A DNA stretch of 61,562 nt from a virus. The stretch is from positions 1 through 61,562 of the IMG/VR virus record IMGVR_UViG_3300008119_000566; one strand, 5' to 3'. The position numbers and the translations under genes are program-made. Below the pieces are notes generated by a model, which saw nothing but the letters and a program-made list of their open reading frames with translations, was not told where the DNA came from and ran no database searches. This document shows positions 24,322 to 32,655 of the stretch, piece after piece; position 1 is the first letter of the stretch; each line of letters opens with the position of its first letter.

Positions 24322-24679
24322 TTACGGCCGCTTTGATAGCATCTTCTGCTAATATACTACAATGTATCTTCACTGGTGGTAATGCTAGTTCTTCAGCAAT
24401 CTCAATGTTTTTAATTGCTCCAGCTTCGTCAAGTGTTTTGCCCTTGACCCACTCTGTAACAAGCGAACTGCTTGCAATTGCTGATCCGCACCCGTAAGTT
24501 TTGAATTTTGCATCAGTAATAAGACCTGTAACGTTATCAACCTTAATTTGTAACTTCATCACATCACCACAAGCCGGTGCACCAACCATGCCAGTGCCCA
24601 CTGTAGGATCATCTTTAGCAAAAGATCCCACATTGCGCGGATTTTCGTAATGATCAATTACTTTTTCAGAATATGCCAT
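24293..24679 (-). CDS. iscU: Fe-S scaffold IscU
   Basis: 128 aa, the full bacterial length. Cluster ligands are present in APACGD, YGCGSA and KIHCS, with the Asp after the first Cys. The HscA-binding LPPVK motif is intact (ALPPVKIHCS). The sequence is very host-like, suggesting recent transfer. No IscS, HscA or HscB is in the window, so it would depend on host partners. Confidence 0.93.
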   Translation of the reverse strand: MAYSEKVIDHYENPRNVGSFAKDDPTVGTGMVGAPACGDVMKLQIKVDNVTGLITDAKFKTYGCGSAIASSSLVTEWVKGKTLDEAGAIKNIEIAEELALPPVKIHCSILAEDAIKAAVNDYRNRHSK

Positions 24680-25211
24680 TTATATGCTCCCAGTTCATAA
24701 TTTTCCATTGATTTTTTAAATAACTTTTTTTGTCTGCTTGGTAGTCCAATGCCCATGCATGTTCCCACCAGTCTACTAATACTACAATATCTTTTTTAAT
24801 TTCGTGATTCACAATGGTTTTAATCTTGCCATCCTTAGCCAGATAAACCCATCCGCTGCCTTGCACACCCATTGCCACTTTGAGAAACTCTTCCTTGAAT
24901 TTGACAAAAGTTTTATAGTGTGTTTCAATAAACTCAGCTATCTTGCCAGTTGGATCATTACTGTCACTTGGCTCTTGATACTGTTGGAATAAAATGTTAT
25001 GAAGAAATGCTCCAGCTTCATTAAAATTAGGATCCCCTTCGCCAGCATTGAAACGTTTGGCGTAAGTCTTAGCAAGATTTTCGTAATGATAATCTATTGT
25101 GGCTTTGGAGATGCTAGGGCTCAAATCATTCACACCGTAGGGCAAGGGTAGTATTTTTAAAGATACTGGTCTGCCTTCAGTAATAAATTGTCTGATAAAG
25201 TTATAGCTCAT
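24666..25211 (-). CDS. sodB: Fe/Mn superoxide dismutase with N-terminal extension
   Basis: 181 aa. Ligands are His in TIDYHYENLAK, His in GAFLHNIL, and Asp/His in VDWWEHAW; the C-terminal YLKNQWKIMNWE matches the family. Typical enzymes begin near LPLPY, but here about 19 residues precede it (MSYNFIRQFITEG), containing I-T-E like the head-protein leaders elsewhere in this window. It overlaps nrdA (ATGA) and iscU. Confidence 0.88.
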   Translation of the reverse strand: MSYNFIRQFITEGRPVSLKILPLPYGVNDLSPSISKATIDYHYENLAKTYAKRFNAGEGDPNFNEAGAFLHNILFQQYQEPSDSNDPTGKIAEFIETHYKTFVKFKEEFLKVAMGVQGSGWVYLAKDGKIKTIVNHEIKKDIVVLVDWWEHAWALDYQADKKSYLKNQWKIMNWEHINGIF

Positions 25212-27538
25212 AACTTACATGCCTCACAATCATCTTCCATATCTTCATAGTTATAGCCGTTAGTTTGCATTTCAGTAGGCGCTATCTCTGCTACTTGTTT
25301 GCTTCCAGCTTTGTTAATCAAGCTGTAGTAGAATGTTTTAATGCCCCATAACTGTGCTTGCATCAAGTTCTTAGCAATCAACGTAGTTGGTACTTTACGT
25401 TCTGGAAAGTGTGCTGGATTATAGAATGTATTGGTACTGATACTTTGATCAACATATGCGGCAATGACAGCACTTGTCTTCAAATAGCCTTCGCAATCTC
25501 GTTGTTCCCACATGAGTTGATATTTGTTCTTTAGTTTAGCATACTCAGGTACAACTTGTGTAAAGCTACCTGCTTTACTTTCCTTAGTACTGATAAGACT
25601 CATTGGCATCTCAATTCCGTTAGTGCTGTTTATAACCACGCTGGAACTTTCCACTGGTGCCACTGCCATTTGTGTAGCATTGCGAACACCGTGTTCTTTC
25701 ATTTGCACTCTTAAAGTTTCCCAATCCAGTTCTGGTGTAAAGTCTGCCAGTTCATTAGATCCGTTAGCACGTAGTTCCCAAGGAAATATTCCTTTGCCGT
25801 ATCGTGTTTGATCTGAACCTAAACACTTACCACGTTCTTTAGCCAACTCAACACTTGCTTCTGTTAAGTAGAATGCTTGATGTTCCATCCAAGATTTAAC
25901 TTCGCCCAATGCGTCCTTCTCACCATAGCGTAGACTACGCTTGGCGTGCCAGTAGGCTAAGTTTGTAATACCAATACCTAATGGCCTAATTTCATCATTG
26001 CTTAGTTTACTCTGTATTGATAAAAAGTCTTGATAATCCAAAATATTGTTAAGACTGCGATGTAGTATGCGACAAGCACGGCGCATGTCTTCAGGATTAC
26101 GGAATGCTCCCCAATTGATAGATCCCAGTGTACATAGCGCAATGCGCCCCTCTGCATCATCAAGACGTTTGAATGACTTGGTTGGTAATAGGATTTCACA
26201 ACATAGGTTGCTTTGATATATGGTATGGTACTCGGGATCAAATGGTCCTTGGCTCATTACATTGTCAATGAACACAAGATAGATACGTCCTGTGTCTGTA
26301 CGTTCTTTTAGTATTCCACTTTTAAATACTTCTTCAGCTGACATTGTCTTTGTACGTAGGCCTTTTTGCTTTTCATATTTGACATAGAGTTCTTCAAATA
26401 ATGTTGTGTTTGAATAGAATGCTTCGTACAAGTCGGGAACTTCGTTTGGGTCAAAGAATGTAATGTCTTCTTTATTCTTGAATCGTCTCCAGAAGAAGGC
26501 ACTAAGCACAACCCCATAATCCATATGACGGACTCGGGTTTCTTCTGTTCCTTGGTTGTTCTTAAGCACAATAAGATCATCAAACTGAAGATGCCAAATA
26601 GGATAGAATACAGTAGCACTAGCATTGCGGATACCTCCTTGTGAACATGATCGTAAATCTCCAAACCATTTCTTCAAGAATGGTATCATACCTGTGTGCA
26701 TAATCTCACCACCTCTGATGGGACTGCCCAGTGGACGTAGTCGTCCAATTTCTAAACCAATGCCTGCTCGCTTGCTGGCATACTTGGCCATCATCTCACC
26801 AGAAGCAAATATGCTATCCAGATCGTCGTCACTGCGGATAAGCACACAACTAGAAAACTGTTTAGTAGGAGTGCCAAGACCAGCCAGCACAGGTGTAGCA
26901 AGAGTAAACAAACCATCGGATGCCGCATTATAATATTCTTTAATGTAACGCATTCTTGCGCTATTCGGCTCCTCTTTATGGAACACAGTCGCTGCTGCCA
27001 CCATATATCTAATTTGTGGAGTTTCATAAATTTCCTTTGTCGCACGATTGCGTACCAAATATTTTTCTATTAATTGTTCAATAGCGGCATAGGAATAGTC
27101 TTCATCTTTCTCATGCTCCAGCATGTCGTTCATTTTATTCCAATCATCTTCACTGTACCATGTCAATAGTTCTGGAGTATATAAACCAACTGCTATATTC
27201 TTTTTTACTATTTCAAATAGATGAGGCGGAGTATAATCTCCGTATACATCTTTACGCAACATTGATAGTCGTTGTTTGCCAGCAACGTACTGATAATTGA
27301 CATGTCCAACATCTGGATTGGATTCAACGTCAATTAAATCTACGATAGCACGTAGGGTAATTTCGTCAACTTCTTTCGTAGTGATACAATCATAGAAGTG
27401 AGGTTGCGCTTTGATTTCAATCATACTTTGACTGACATCTGCAATCCCGCTACATACTTTTGCTACTTGAGTCTGCCATTTCTCCAGTGTGAGTTCTTCT
27501 TTGGCGCCACTTCTTTTTATTACTGTAATCTTATTCAT
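25208..27538 (-). CDS. nrdA: Ribonucleotide reductase class I alpha subunit
   Basis: 776 aa, normal length. It begins with an ATP-cone (ITVIKRSGAKEELTLEKWQ). Active-site Cys residues occur in FSSCVLI, LCCEI (with Asn/Glu nearby) and LCTLGSINWG. The redox Cys pair is in the C-terminal DDCEACKL. The cone suggests dATP inhibition is kept. Its promoter is about 170 nt upstream with a structured leader between. Confidence 0.95.
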   Translation of the reverse strand: MNKITVIKRSGAKEELTLEKWQTQVAKVCSGIADVSQSMIEIKAQPHFYDCITTKEVDEITLRAIVDLIDVESNPDVGHVNYQYVAGKQRLSMLRKDVYGDYTPPHLFEIVKKNIAVGLYTPELLTWYSEDDWNKMNDMLEHEKDEDYSYAAIEQLIEKYLVRNRATKEIYETPQIRYMVAAATVFHKEEPNSARMRYIKEYYNAASDGLFTLATPVLAGLGTPTKQFSSCVLIRSDDDLDSIFASGEMMAKYASKRAGIGLEIGRLRPLGSPIRGGEIMHTGMIPFLKKWFGDLRSCSQGGIRNASATVFYPIWHLQFDDLIVLKNNQGTEETRVRHMDYGVVLSAFFWRRFKNKEDITFFDPNEVPDLYEAFYSNTTLFEELYVKYEKQKGLRTKTMSAEEVFKSGILKERTDTGRIYLVFIDNVMSQGPFDPEYHTIYQSNLCCEILLPTKSFKRLDDAEGRIALCTLGSINWGAFRNPEDMRRACRILHRSLNNILDYQDFLSIQSKLSNDEIRPLGIGITNLAYWHAKRSLRYGEKDALGEVKSWMEHQAFYLTEASVELAKERGKCLGSDQTRYGKGIFPWELRANGSNELADFTPELDWETLRVQMKEHGVRNATQMAVAPVESSSVVINSTNGIEMPMSLISTKESKAGSFTQVVPEYAKLKNKYQLMWEQRDCEGYLKTSAVIAAYVDQSISTNTFYNPAHFPERKVPTTLIAKNLMQAQLWGIKTFYYSLINKAGSKQVAEIAPTEMQTNGYNYEDMEDDCEACKL

Positions 27539-27744
27539 ATCTCTTTTCTACTCGTTGTATAGTATAATTAACTCTTCACTGTTCGTTTAGACAGTATTTA
27601 TTGACAGGCGCTTATGCACTAAAAATTGTTGATTCACAACAATTTAGCGCGGTTAGCTTTTGATCTTTTGGAGGTGGTTTACCATATCATCACAACAATG
27701 TTAATAATATACTGTTTTAACTGTGATGTCAAGTACCTTGAGCA
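27539..27744 (-). promoter_or_regulatory. Promoter and structured leader of nrdA
   Basis: TTGACA (27727-27732), a 17-nt spacer and TATTAT (27704-27709) give a start point about 160 nt before nrdA. The leader has a perfect 9-bp hairpin AAATTGTTG/CAACAATTT (27623-27645) and an AATAAATA late-type element (about 27595-27602). I found no NrdR box pair that I can support. Confidence 0.6.
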
Positions 27745-29364
27745 TTAACAAATTGATCGGTACGTGTAAGTAAATTTGGCTTGATCGCCAATAGTAGAAT
27801 TTTTATAGTTCAATTGGATTGTATCATTTACTGAGTCTGAGTCTGCATCTTCAAGTACCGCTTCAATTTGTAAATTAAGTTCAGCTCCAGTGGTACCAGT
27901 GTAATCAAAATCGTCTGATAACTGTACAGTACCGTTGCCGCCGTCAACTGCCAAATTAATTTTGCCTGAACGCATTTGAGAATGAGTTGTACTTTGATAA
28001 ACGTAGTTGATTTCATAACCAATCGCATTGCCTATTGGCAATCTGCAAAGCGGAATGAATGTAGCAGTTTGAACTAATGTTTCCTGTCTAGTAAAAAAAT
28101 TGAAAAACATTGTTTTACCAAGCACTTCCCCAACGTATGCATCAGTTGCAGTCATACTACCAAGTTCACTTGATCTATCAAATATGTCGTGTACACTTAC
28201 GTTTGACAAGCTGTCAAATTCTATATGACCATATACTGCTTGAGAATTGCCACTGCCGTCGTTACCAACATTGACAAATCTATTTGCTGTACTGATGTTG
28301 CCAGTACCATTTGCAACTTTAATTCCCTGTCTTAAAATATCTTCAAATGTACAATCTGATATACTGTTATTGCGTGGACCGTATTGTTGTCCAATACTAG
28401 TTAAGTTTGTGCCAACACCGTAACTAACCCCAGTGTATAATGTATCAAATCCGCAACTGTGACAGTCATTACCAATAATGTCTTGTTTTGAATACACACC
28501 ATAACTAACTGATTTAATTGATACCCTAGAAAATACGTTATCCTTACACGTGACTGCTGCGCTGAGGGCATTCATATAAATGCCCACACTATTGGCTTCA
28601 ACTGGATCAGTTAATTCCCAAATGCCAGTAATTCCAATATCCTCAAACACGCTGTTTCTTACTGCGTTTAATTTTAAACCTGTTGTATTAGCTTGAGTAA
28701 GTAACAATGTAAATCCTCTAAACAAAACATGTTTAGGTTGATTGTTAAAAGTTGAACTACCAATTACACTTGGTGAACCAATTGTAGACGTATCGTTAAT
28801 AAACTCAAACGCTGAGCCAGTGCCTGTGTAGTTGAACACTGTTCGTCCTTGGCCAGCGCCAACAATACTTGTGTAGCTAGGAACATAAATTGTTTCATCA
28901 AAAGTAAAAATTCCAGGACCAAATTCTAAAACATAACGACCTTGATACAAACCAACACTTGCTGGGTTTAAATAAAGTTGATATATTGCACGTTGTATTG
29001 CCAATGTGTCATCAGCCGTGCCGTCTCCGCCAATGGCTCCAAATTCAGCAGCACTCACTCTCTCATCTAATCGATCTTGAACACTACGTAGTATTGGATA
29101 ATTACTGTCGTCACCAGTTTGAACAGTTGTATCAGTTCTCTTGTACTGGTACTGTTCAAACAGTTCTAAGATGTTATCATTAGTAGTAAGAATCTTACTG
29201 TTACCAACGAACGGCGCACCCTCTGCAACGCTGCCGTTACCAATGAACAGTTCTTGTGTATCAACTGCCCAGGCAAGTTCGCCTGAAGCTAATTGTGGTA
29301 GTCCGCTACCAGTGTTCTTTTGTCCTCTGCGGACTTGAATACGTGAAATTTGAACGACAGCCAT
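27745..29364 (-). CDS. Tail fibre/tailspike with beta-helix domain
   Basis: 539 aa. The N-terminus (ISRIQVRRGQKNTGSGLPQ; SGELAWAVDTQELFIGNGS) is a phage fibre attachment domain also seen in cyanophages. A pectate-lyase-like beta-helix begins at about 95 (AAEFGAIGGDGTADDTLAIQ) with a repetitive Asn/Ser/Thr-rich solenoid, then a beta C-terminal domain. It probably binds or cleaves a surface polysaccharide. No catalytic residues can be assigned. Confidence 0.8.
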   Translation of the reverse strand: MAVVQISRIQVRRGQKNTGSGLPQLASGELAWAVDTQELFIGNGSVAEGAPFVGNSKILTTNDNILELFEQYQYKRTDTTVQTGDDSNYPILRSVQDRLDERVSAAEFGAIGGDGTADDTLAIQRAIYQLYLNPASVGLYQGRYVLEFGPGIFTFDETIYVPSYTSIVGAGQGRTVFNYTGTGSAFEFINDTSTIGSPSVIGSSTFNNQPKHVLFRGFTLLLTQANTTGLKLNAVRNSVFEDIGITGIWELTDPVEANSVGIYMNALSAAVTCKDNVFSRVSIKSVSYGVYSKQDIIGNDCHSCGFDTLYTGVSYGVGTNLTSIGQQYGPRNNSISDCTFEDILRQGIKVANGTGNISTANRFVNVGNDGSGNSQAVYGHIEFDSLSNVSVHDIFDRSSELGSMTATDAYVGEVLGKTMFFNFFTRQETLVQTATFIPLCRLPIGNAIGYEINYVYQSTTHSQMRSGKINLAVDGGNGTVQLSDDFDYTGTTGAELNLQIEAVLEDADSDSVNDTIQLNYKNSTIGDQAKFTYTYRSIC

Positions 29365-29384
29365 GAAAATATCCTCTTATGTGA

Positions 29385-29391
29385 TATTTAG
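29385..29391 (-). promoter_or_regulatory. Late-type promoter CTAAATA of the tailspike gene
   Basis: CTAAATA lies 20 nt before the ATG at 29364, with AAGAGGATA between as ribosome site, so this transcript has a short leader. Confidence 0.5.
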
Positions 29392-30107
29392 CTGTTTTCT
29401 CGGTAGTACTGTTCTACACGGTCGTACCATTTAGTGGACCAGTAGTCAAAATCTTTGGGTTCTAGAATAAATTCCTGATATTGCGGTTCCGCCCATGCTC
29501 CAGGTGAAATCTCATCAGGTTTAACGCACATTAGAATAACACCTTTGCGAATATTAGTGCCGTGTACTTCGTTATGGGCGCAAGCGTAGGCTGTTAGCTG
29601 AATAAAGTAATCATCAATGTATTCACGCTTCTTAGGCTTGTTAGTTTGTTTAAAGTCTAGGATACTTTCATCGCCGGCATGTATGCCCACGCAGTCAGTA
29701 GTTCCCGCATATAATCCAGGAAAATATAACGGAACTTCACTTCCCCATACTTCTTCAATTAACGGGAAACCTTGTTCAATTACCTTCTTGGCCATTACTA
29801 GGCTTTGCTGTGCGTAAGGGTTACTTACACTTTCACGTAACACATCTCCTTTGATATAGTTCTCTAAGAACGTGTGCATACGTGTGCCTCGATTGGCAGC
29901 TTCTGTAGTGATTTCAGTCGCACGTTTGTCGCCAACTGACTTGCGCCAATTAGCTAATGCTATACGTGATTCTGCGGGTTTTGTTTTATCTAGGACAGTT
30001 GTAACGCTGGGTACTTTGTGTCCATCTGGACAAGCGTATAAACGCTTGCCAGTGCTTTCATCTCGTGATAAAGGAGTATAAACGAATTTTTGTTTTAAAA
30101 GAGTCAT
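29388..30107 (-). CDS. PD-(D/E)XK nuclease (Cas4/RecB-like)
   Basis: 239 aa. The nuclease core is GLYAGTTDCVG (Asp) and ILDFKQTNKPKK (Asp-x-Lys), followed by the QLTAYA helix. RGTRMHTFLENYIKG supplies the upstream His. The N-terminus has a YACPDGHKVPSVTTVL pattern common in phage nucleases of this kind. It may process recombination ends or degrade host DNA. The start follows TATAAT by 5 nt. Confidence 0.8.
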   Translation of the reverse strand: MTLLKQKFVYTPLSRDESTGKRLYACPDGHKVPSVTTVLDKTKPAESRIALANWRKSVGDKRATEITTEAANRGTRMHTFLENYIKGDVLRESVSNPYAQQSLVMAKKVIEQGFPLIEEVWGSEVPLYFPGLYAGTTDCVGIHAGDESILDFKQTNKPKKREYIDDYFIQLTAYACAHNEVHGTNIRKGVILMCVKPDEISPGAWAEPQYQEFILEPKDFDYWSTKWYDRVEQYYRENS

Positions 30108-30112
30108 GTGCC

Positions 30113-30141
30113 ATTATACTACAACTATTTGGTAATGTCAA
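30113..30141 (-). promoter_or_regulatory. Sigma-70-like promoter sharing a stop codon
   Basis: TTGACA (30136-30141), a 17-nt spacer and TATAAT (30113-30118) end 5 nt before the ATG at 30107. The TGA in TTGACA is the stop of the -1 frame extension of the upstream gene, the same arrangement as at 20504-20509. Confidence 0.75.
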
Positions 30142-30467
30142 CCGGCTCTTTTTGCCGTTGCTCGTTTGGCCATTTGTCCAACGCTGTTGTCAGTGCCTCC
30201 ACGAGTTTGGTCAGATTCAGCCTCTTGTGTGTTCAATTTGACACCTTCAGGACCAAAGCTACAAAGTTCTTTAAATTGAGGATTTGCATCGTAGTAAATG
30301 CCAAATGTGTTTGGATTATCAATGCGTTGACCGATTACGTTTTCAGTCTCGTTGCCGAGTGCTTGCCAACTAATGGTCTCTGGATTTTCTTCGCTGTCAG
30401 CGGCATTTTTCTTTGCCGCTAACAGGTCGAATAAAGGATCTCTACTTTCTTTAATTACTTTTTTTTT
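30138..30467 (-). CDS. -1 frame continuation of the upstream virion protein
   Basis: About 108 open codons with no usable start codon near the beginning, in the -1 frame relative to the gene ending at 30455. The join is a run of nine A (30459-30467 as T on the plus strand), reading A-AAA-AAG in frame, a classic bacterial slippery site. The encoded sequence looks real (RDPLFDLLAAKKN; FGIYYDANPQFKEL). It is either made by programmed frameshifting or is the true C-terminus hidden by one missing A in the assembly. Confidence 0.65.
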   Translation of the reverse strand, partial: KKKVIKESRDPLFDLLAAKKNAADSEENPETISWQALGNETENVIGQRIDNPNTFGIYYDANPQFKELCSFGPEGVKLNTQEAESDQTRGGTDNSVGQMAKRATAKRAG

Positions 30468-31381
30468 GAAAGCATTTGTGCTAGTCTGCGGCTATATTGC
30501 ACAGACTCACGCATTTCTCTGCCTGCTGCTTCTGCTGGAATTTCAGCTTCAGCTTCGCCTTCTGCTGGAGGAAGTGCTTCAGCTCCTGGAGCGGCTCCCA
30601 TTGTTGTTGGTGGCTCACTACCTGTTAGGATACTCACTGCCTTTGCTAGGTTTTGACGGTTAGTCTCTAATACTGTGTAAATTTCATCTAGTGCTGGGCG
30701 GACGGCTTGTTCAAATGACCCGCTAATGTCAGAACCCATTTCGTCTCTTATAGAGTCTAATAAATCTAGCATAGCTTCAGATTTCATAGCTGCCACATCT
30801 TCTAACCAACCTGTGATGCGGTCAACCATGTCTTTGGAAGCCATAATTAATTCGGCTTTTTCTTCTTCGCCTTCAGTGATTAACAATGTTTGGATTAGTG
30901 CGTTAGCTGTGCCTTCATCTAAATCGTAACGTACGATTAGTTCGCTTTTGATATCATCTGCATCTTCTTCAATCATCAAACGTGAACGTGCTTGTTGCGT
31001 CCAAGTTGATGGGATAGAAAACTGTCTAGTGAAATGATTTAATGCAATCATTGCTTCGTTATATTCTTTCAAGTTCTTTGCCTTTTTCTTCTTTGGCTTC
31101 TCATCTACTTTATCTTCGTCTTCGATCTCAACACGTTCTGCAATCTCTTGATTGATTACGTCCAAGAACATTTTGTTCTTATGGTACTTGTGATCCGTAT
31201 GAACCGCGTCGTAGCTTTCGTTTGTTTCAAACTGGTGTTGAGCTGTACGTAGTTTATTACGTGCATCTTCTAGCTGCTCCATAGTGAACTTGTTCAAGTC
31301 CAACCTGTAGCCAAACTTCTGTGCTAGGCTCTCGTTTAATCTCTTGCTACTTACTGGTTTTGAAAAATCTGTTATCTGCAT
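30455..31381 (-). CDS. Putative virion/core protein with MQITDF leader
   Basis: 308 aa as read. The N-terminus has MQITDF and an L-N-E site at about 17, similar to the head-protein leaders here. TMEQLEDARNKLRTAQHQFE and KNKMFLDVINQEI match a family I recall in T4-like marine phages. A Lys-rich linker, a helical middle and an acidic Ala/Glu/Pro segment follow, then RESVQYSRRLAQMLSKKK. It probably continues in the -1 frame (see 30138-30467). A scaffold or core role is inferred. Confidence 0.65.
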   Translation of the reverse strand: MQITDFSKPVSSKRLNESLAQKFGYRLDLNKFTMEQLEDARNKLRTAQHQFETNESYDAVHTDHKYHKNKMFLDVINQEIAERVEIEDEDKVDEKPKKKKAKNLKEYNEAMIALNHFTRQFSIPSTWTQQARSRLMIEEDADDIKSELIVRYDLDEGTANALIQTLLITEGEEEKAELIMASKDMVDRITGWLEDVAAMKSEAMLDLLDSIRDEMGSDISGSFEQAVRPALDEIYTVLETNRQNLAKAVSILTGSEPPTTMGAAPGAEALPPAEGEAEAEIPAEAAGREMRESVQYSRRLAQMLSKKK

Positions 31382-31404
31382 GATGGCTTCCTAACTATTG
31401 TAAT

Positions 31405-31411
31405 TATTTAT
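31405..31411 (-). promoter_or_regulatory. Late-type promoter ATAAATA over a stop codon
   Basis: AGATAAATA overlaps the stop of the 146-aa gene and lies 23 nt before the ATG at 31381, with AGGAAG between as ribosome site. Confidence 0.45.
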
Positions 31412-31848
31412 CTGAATACGTTTTTAAACGAACTGGAAATCTTGTCCTTGTAGAACTTGGTTTTCTCAGTGGTTATTTCGTAGCGCCAAAGAAACGTATC
31501 TCTGCGCACTGGATCTGTGGTTTTATTGTAAAAATATCTAAAATAAGTAGCATCTGTCTCGTTTGCAGAGTACTTCCTATCTAAATCTTTGATTTCCATT
31601 AGCTGCTGAATCCTAGTAGTTTCGTGGAATTTTGCGGATATCAGCGCACATACTTTTAAGTTGAATGTGTCAACTATTGATGGCCCGCTTGGATACTTTT
31701 TTAACAAGTCCCATCCGTTATTTTTATTAGGCCTAACTATGTAGTCATGATAGCCCACGGCCTTGTTGGGCAACAGAGTAAACGGTAACTTGTCTTTGAA
31801 GTCTTCGTAAAATGATTCTAGTTGTCTTGCTGATTTTTTAATATTCAT
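31408..31848 (-). CDS. Conserved phage protein
   Basis: 146 aa, mixed alpha/beta, rich in Lys and aromatic residues (GYHDYIVRPNKNNGWDLL; YFRYFYNKTT). No domain recognised. It overlaps the upstream gene by 11 nt. Its stop codon TAA lies inside an ATAAATA element that may serve the next gene downstream. Confidence 0.55.
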   Translation of the reverse strand: MNIKKSARQLESFYEDFKDKLPFTLLPNKAVGYHDYIVRPNKNNGWDLLKKYPSGPSIVDTFNLKVCALISAKFHETTRIQQLMEIKDLDRKYSANETDATYFRYFYNKTTDPVRRDTFLWRYEITTEKTKFYKDKISSSFKNVFR

Positions 31849-32038
31849 TTGCTACTACACTTGGGTCTTCGTGCCCTATCTTAATTAACAAACTTTTACG
31901 AATCATTGTTTCTGCAATAACACGTTCACGTTCTGTTAACGCTGCCATCTTTACGGGACGGCTAACTTTAGATAAGAAGTCCTGCTCCTCATTTGTAGTG
32001 TATATAGCAAAGTCACCAATGAGTTCGTTTATTTTCAT
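31838..32038 (-). CDS. Small phage protein with MKINELI leader
   Basis: 66 aa, largely helical (LTERERVIAETMIRKSLLIKI). The N-terminus MKINELIGDF fits the M-[RK]-x-x-E-[FL] leader pattern, although no clear [IL]-x-E site follows. It overlaps both neighbours (ATGA upstream). Function unknown. Confidence 0.55.
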   Translation of the reverse strand: MKINELIGDFAIYTTNEEQDFLSKVSRPVKMAALTERERVIAETMIRKSLLIKIGHEDPSVVANEY

Positions 32039-32655
32039 AGACCAGCTAACTTTCTAATATCAGCTATGGATTTGTTTGCTGACTTGCTGACTTTAGCATC
32101 AGTGCCAGCAACACGTTTGGCCAGTGCTGTAATATATGCTGACTCGTCCATTCTTGATGGTTGTGGCATTTCATCTTCTTCATCTGACATGCCTGAACCG
32201 TGGAACATGTCCGCTAGTTTATAAGCATAACTTTCAGAGTCTGAACTGTTGTCCATGCGATCTGCAACAAAGTTTAATGCTTTAATGAATACTGCTTTAT
32301 CGTCACTAGAGTCGTCATCGTACGGTGCATACTCACTGTTCATCCAGTCGTTGAACATATCTTCAATCTTATCGCCTGAACCTTCTGTAGTAGCTGTGTC
32401 AATGTGAATTTGTGCGCCTGGTTTGATCTCAGGCGCTTGTGATTGACCAGGTGCCGCTGCTTGTGTATCTGGAGTTGGGTCATAGGTCAAGTTGCCCTGT
32501 TCGTCAGGTTTAACTGCCATTGGATTCTTTTTAAGATCAACAGTGGTCATTGTGGATCCTTCTTGATCCGTAAAACTTAACGACTGTCCAGGTTTGTAGT
32601 CTTTAATAGTGGCTACTGAACCGCCTGCTTCGCCTAATATATCTTTAATTTTCAT
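32035..32655 (-). CDS. Acidic virion-type protein with MKIKDILGE leader
   Basis: 206 aa. The leader MKIKDILGEAGG contains L-G-E followed by Ala, a good match to T4 prohead-protease sites. The rest is low-complexity (Pro/Gln/Asp-rich to about 120), then a helical acidic part (SDDKAVFIKALNFVADRMD) and ends with a basic helix. Probably an internal head protein. Confidence 0.6.
   Translation of the reverse strand: MKIKDILGEAGGSVATIKDYKPGQSLSFTDQEGSTMTTVDLKKNPMAVKPDEQGNLTYDPTPDTQAAAPGQSQAPEIKPGAQIHIDTATTEGSGDKIEDMFNDWMNSEYAPYDDDSSDDKAVFIKALNFVADRMDNSSDSESYAYKLADMFHGSGMSDEEDEMPQPSRMDESAYITALAKRVAGTDAKVSKSANKSIADIRKLAGL

Noticed and set aside
30108-30422. Plus-strand open frame of about 104 codons
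   Set aside because: It lies opposite the -1 frame continuation of the virion gene, which has better protein character and ends neatly at a promoter. The plus frame has no ribosome site.
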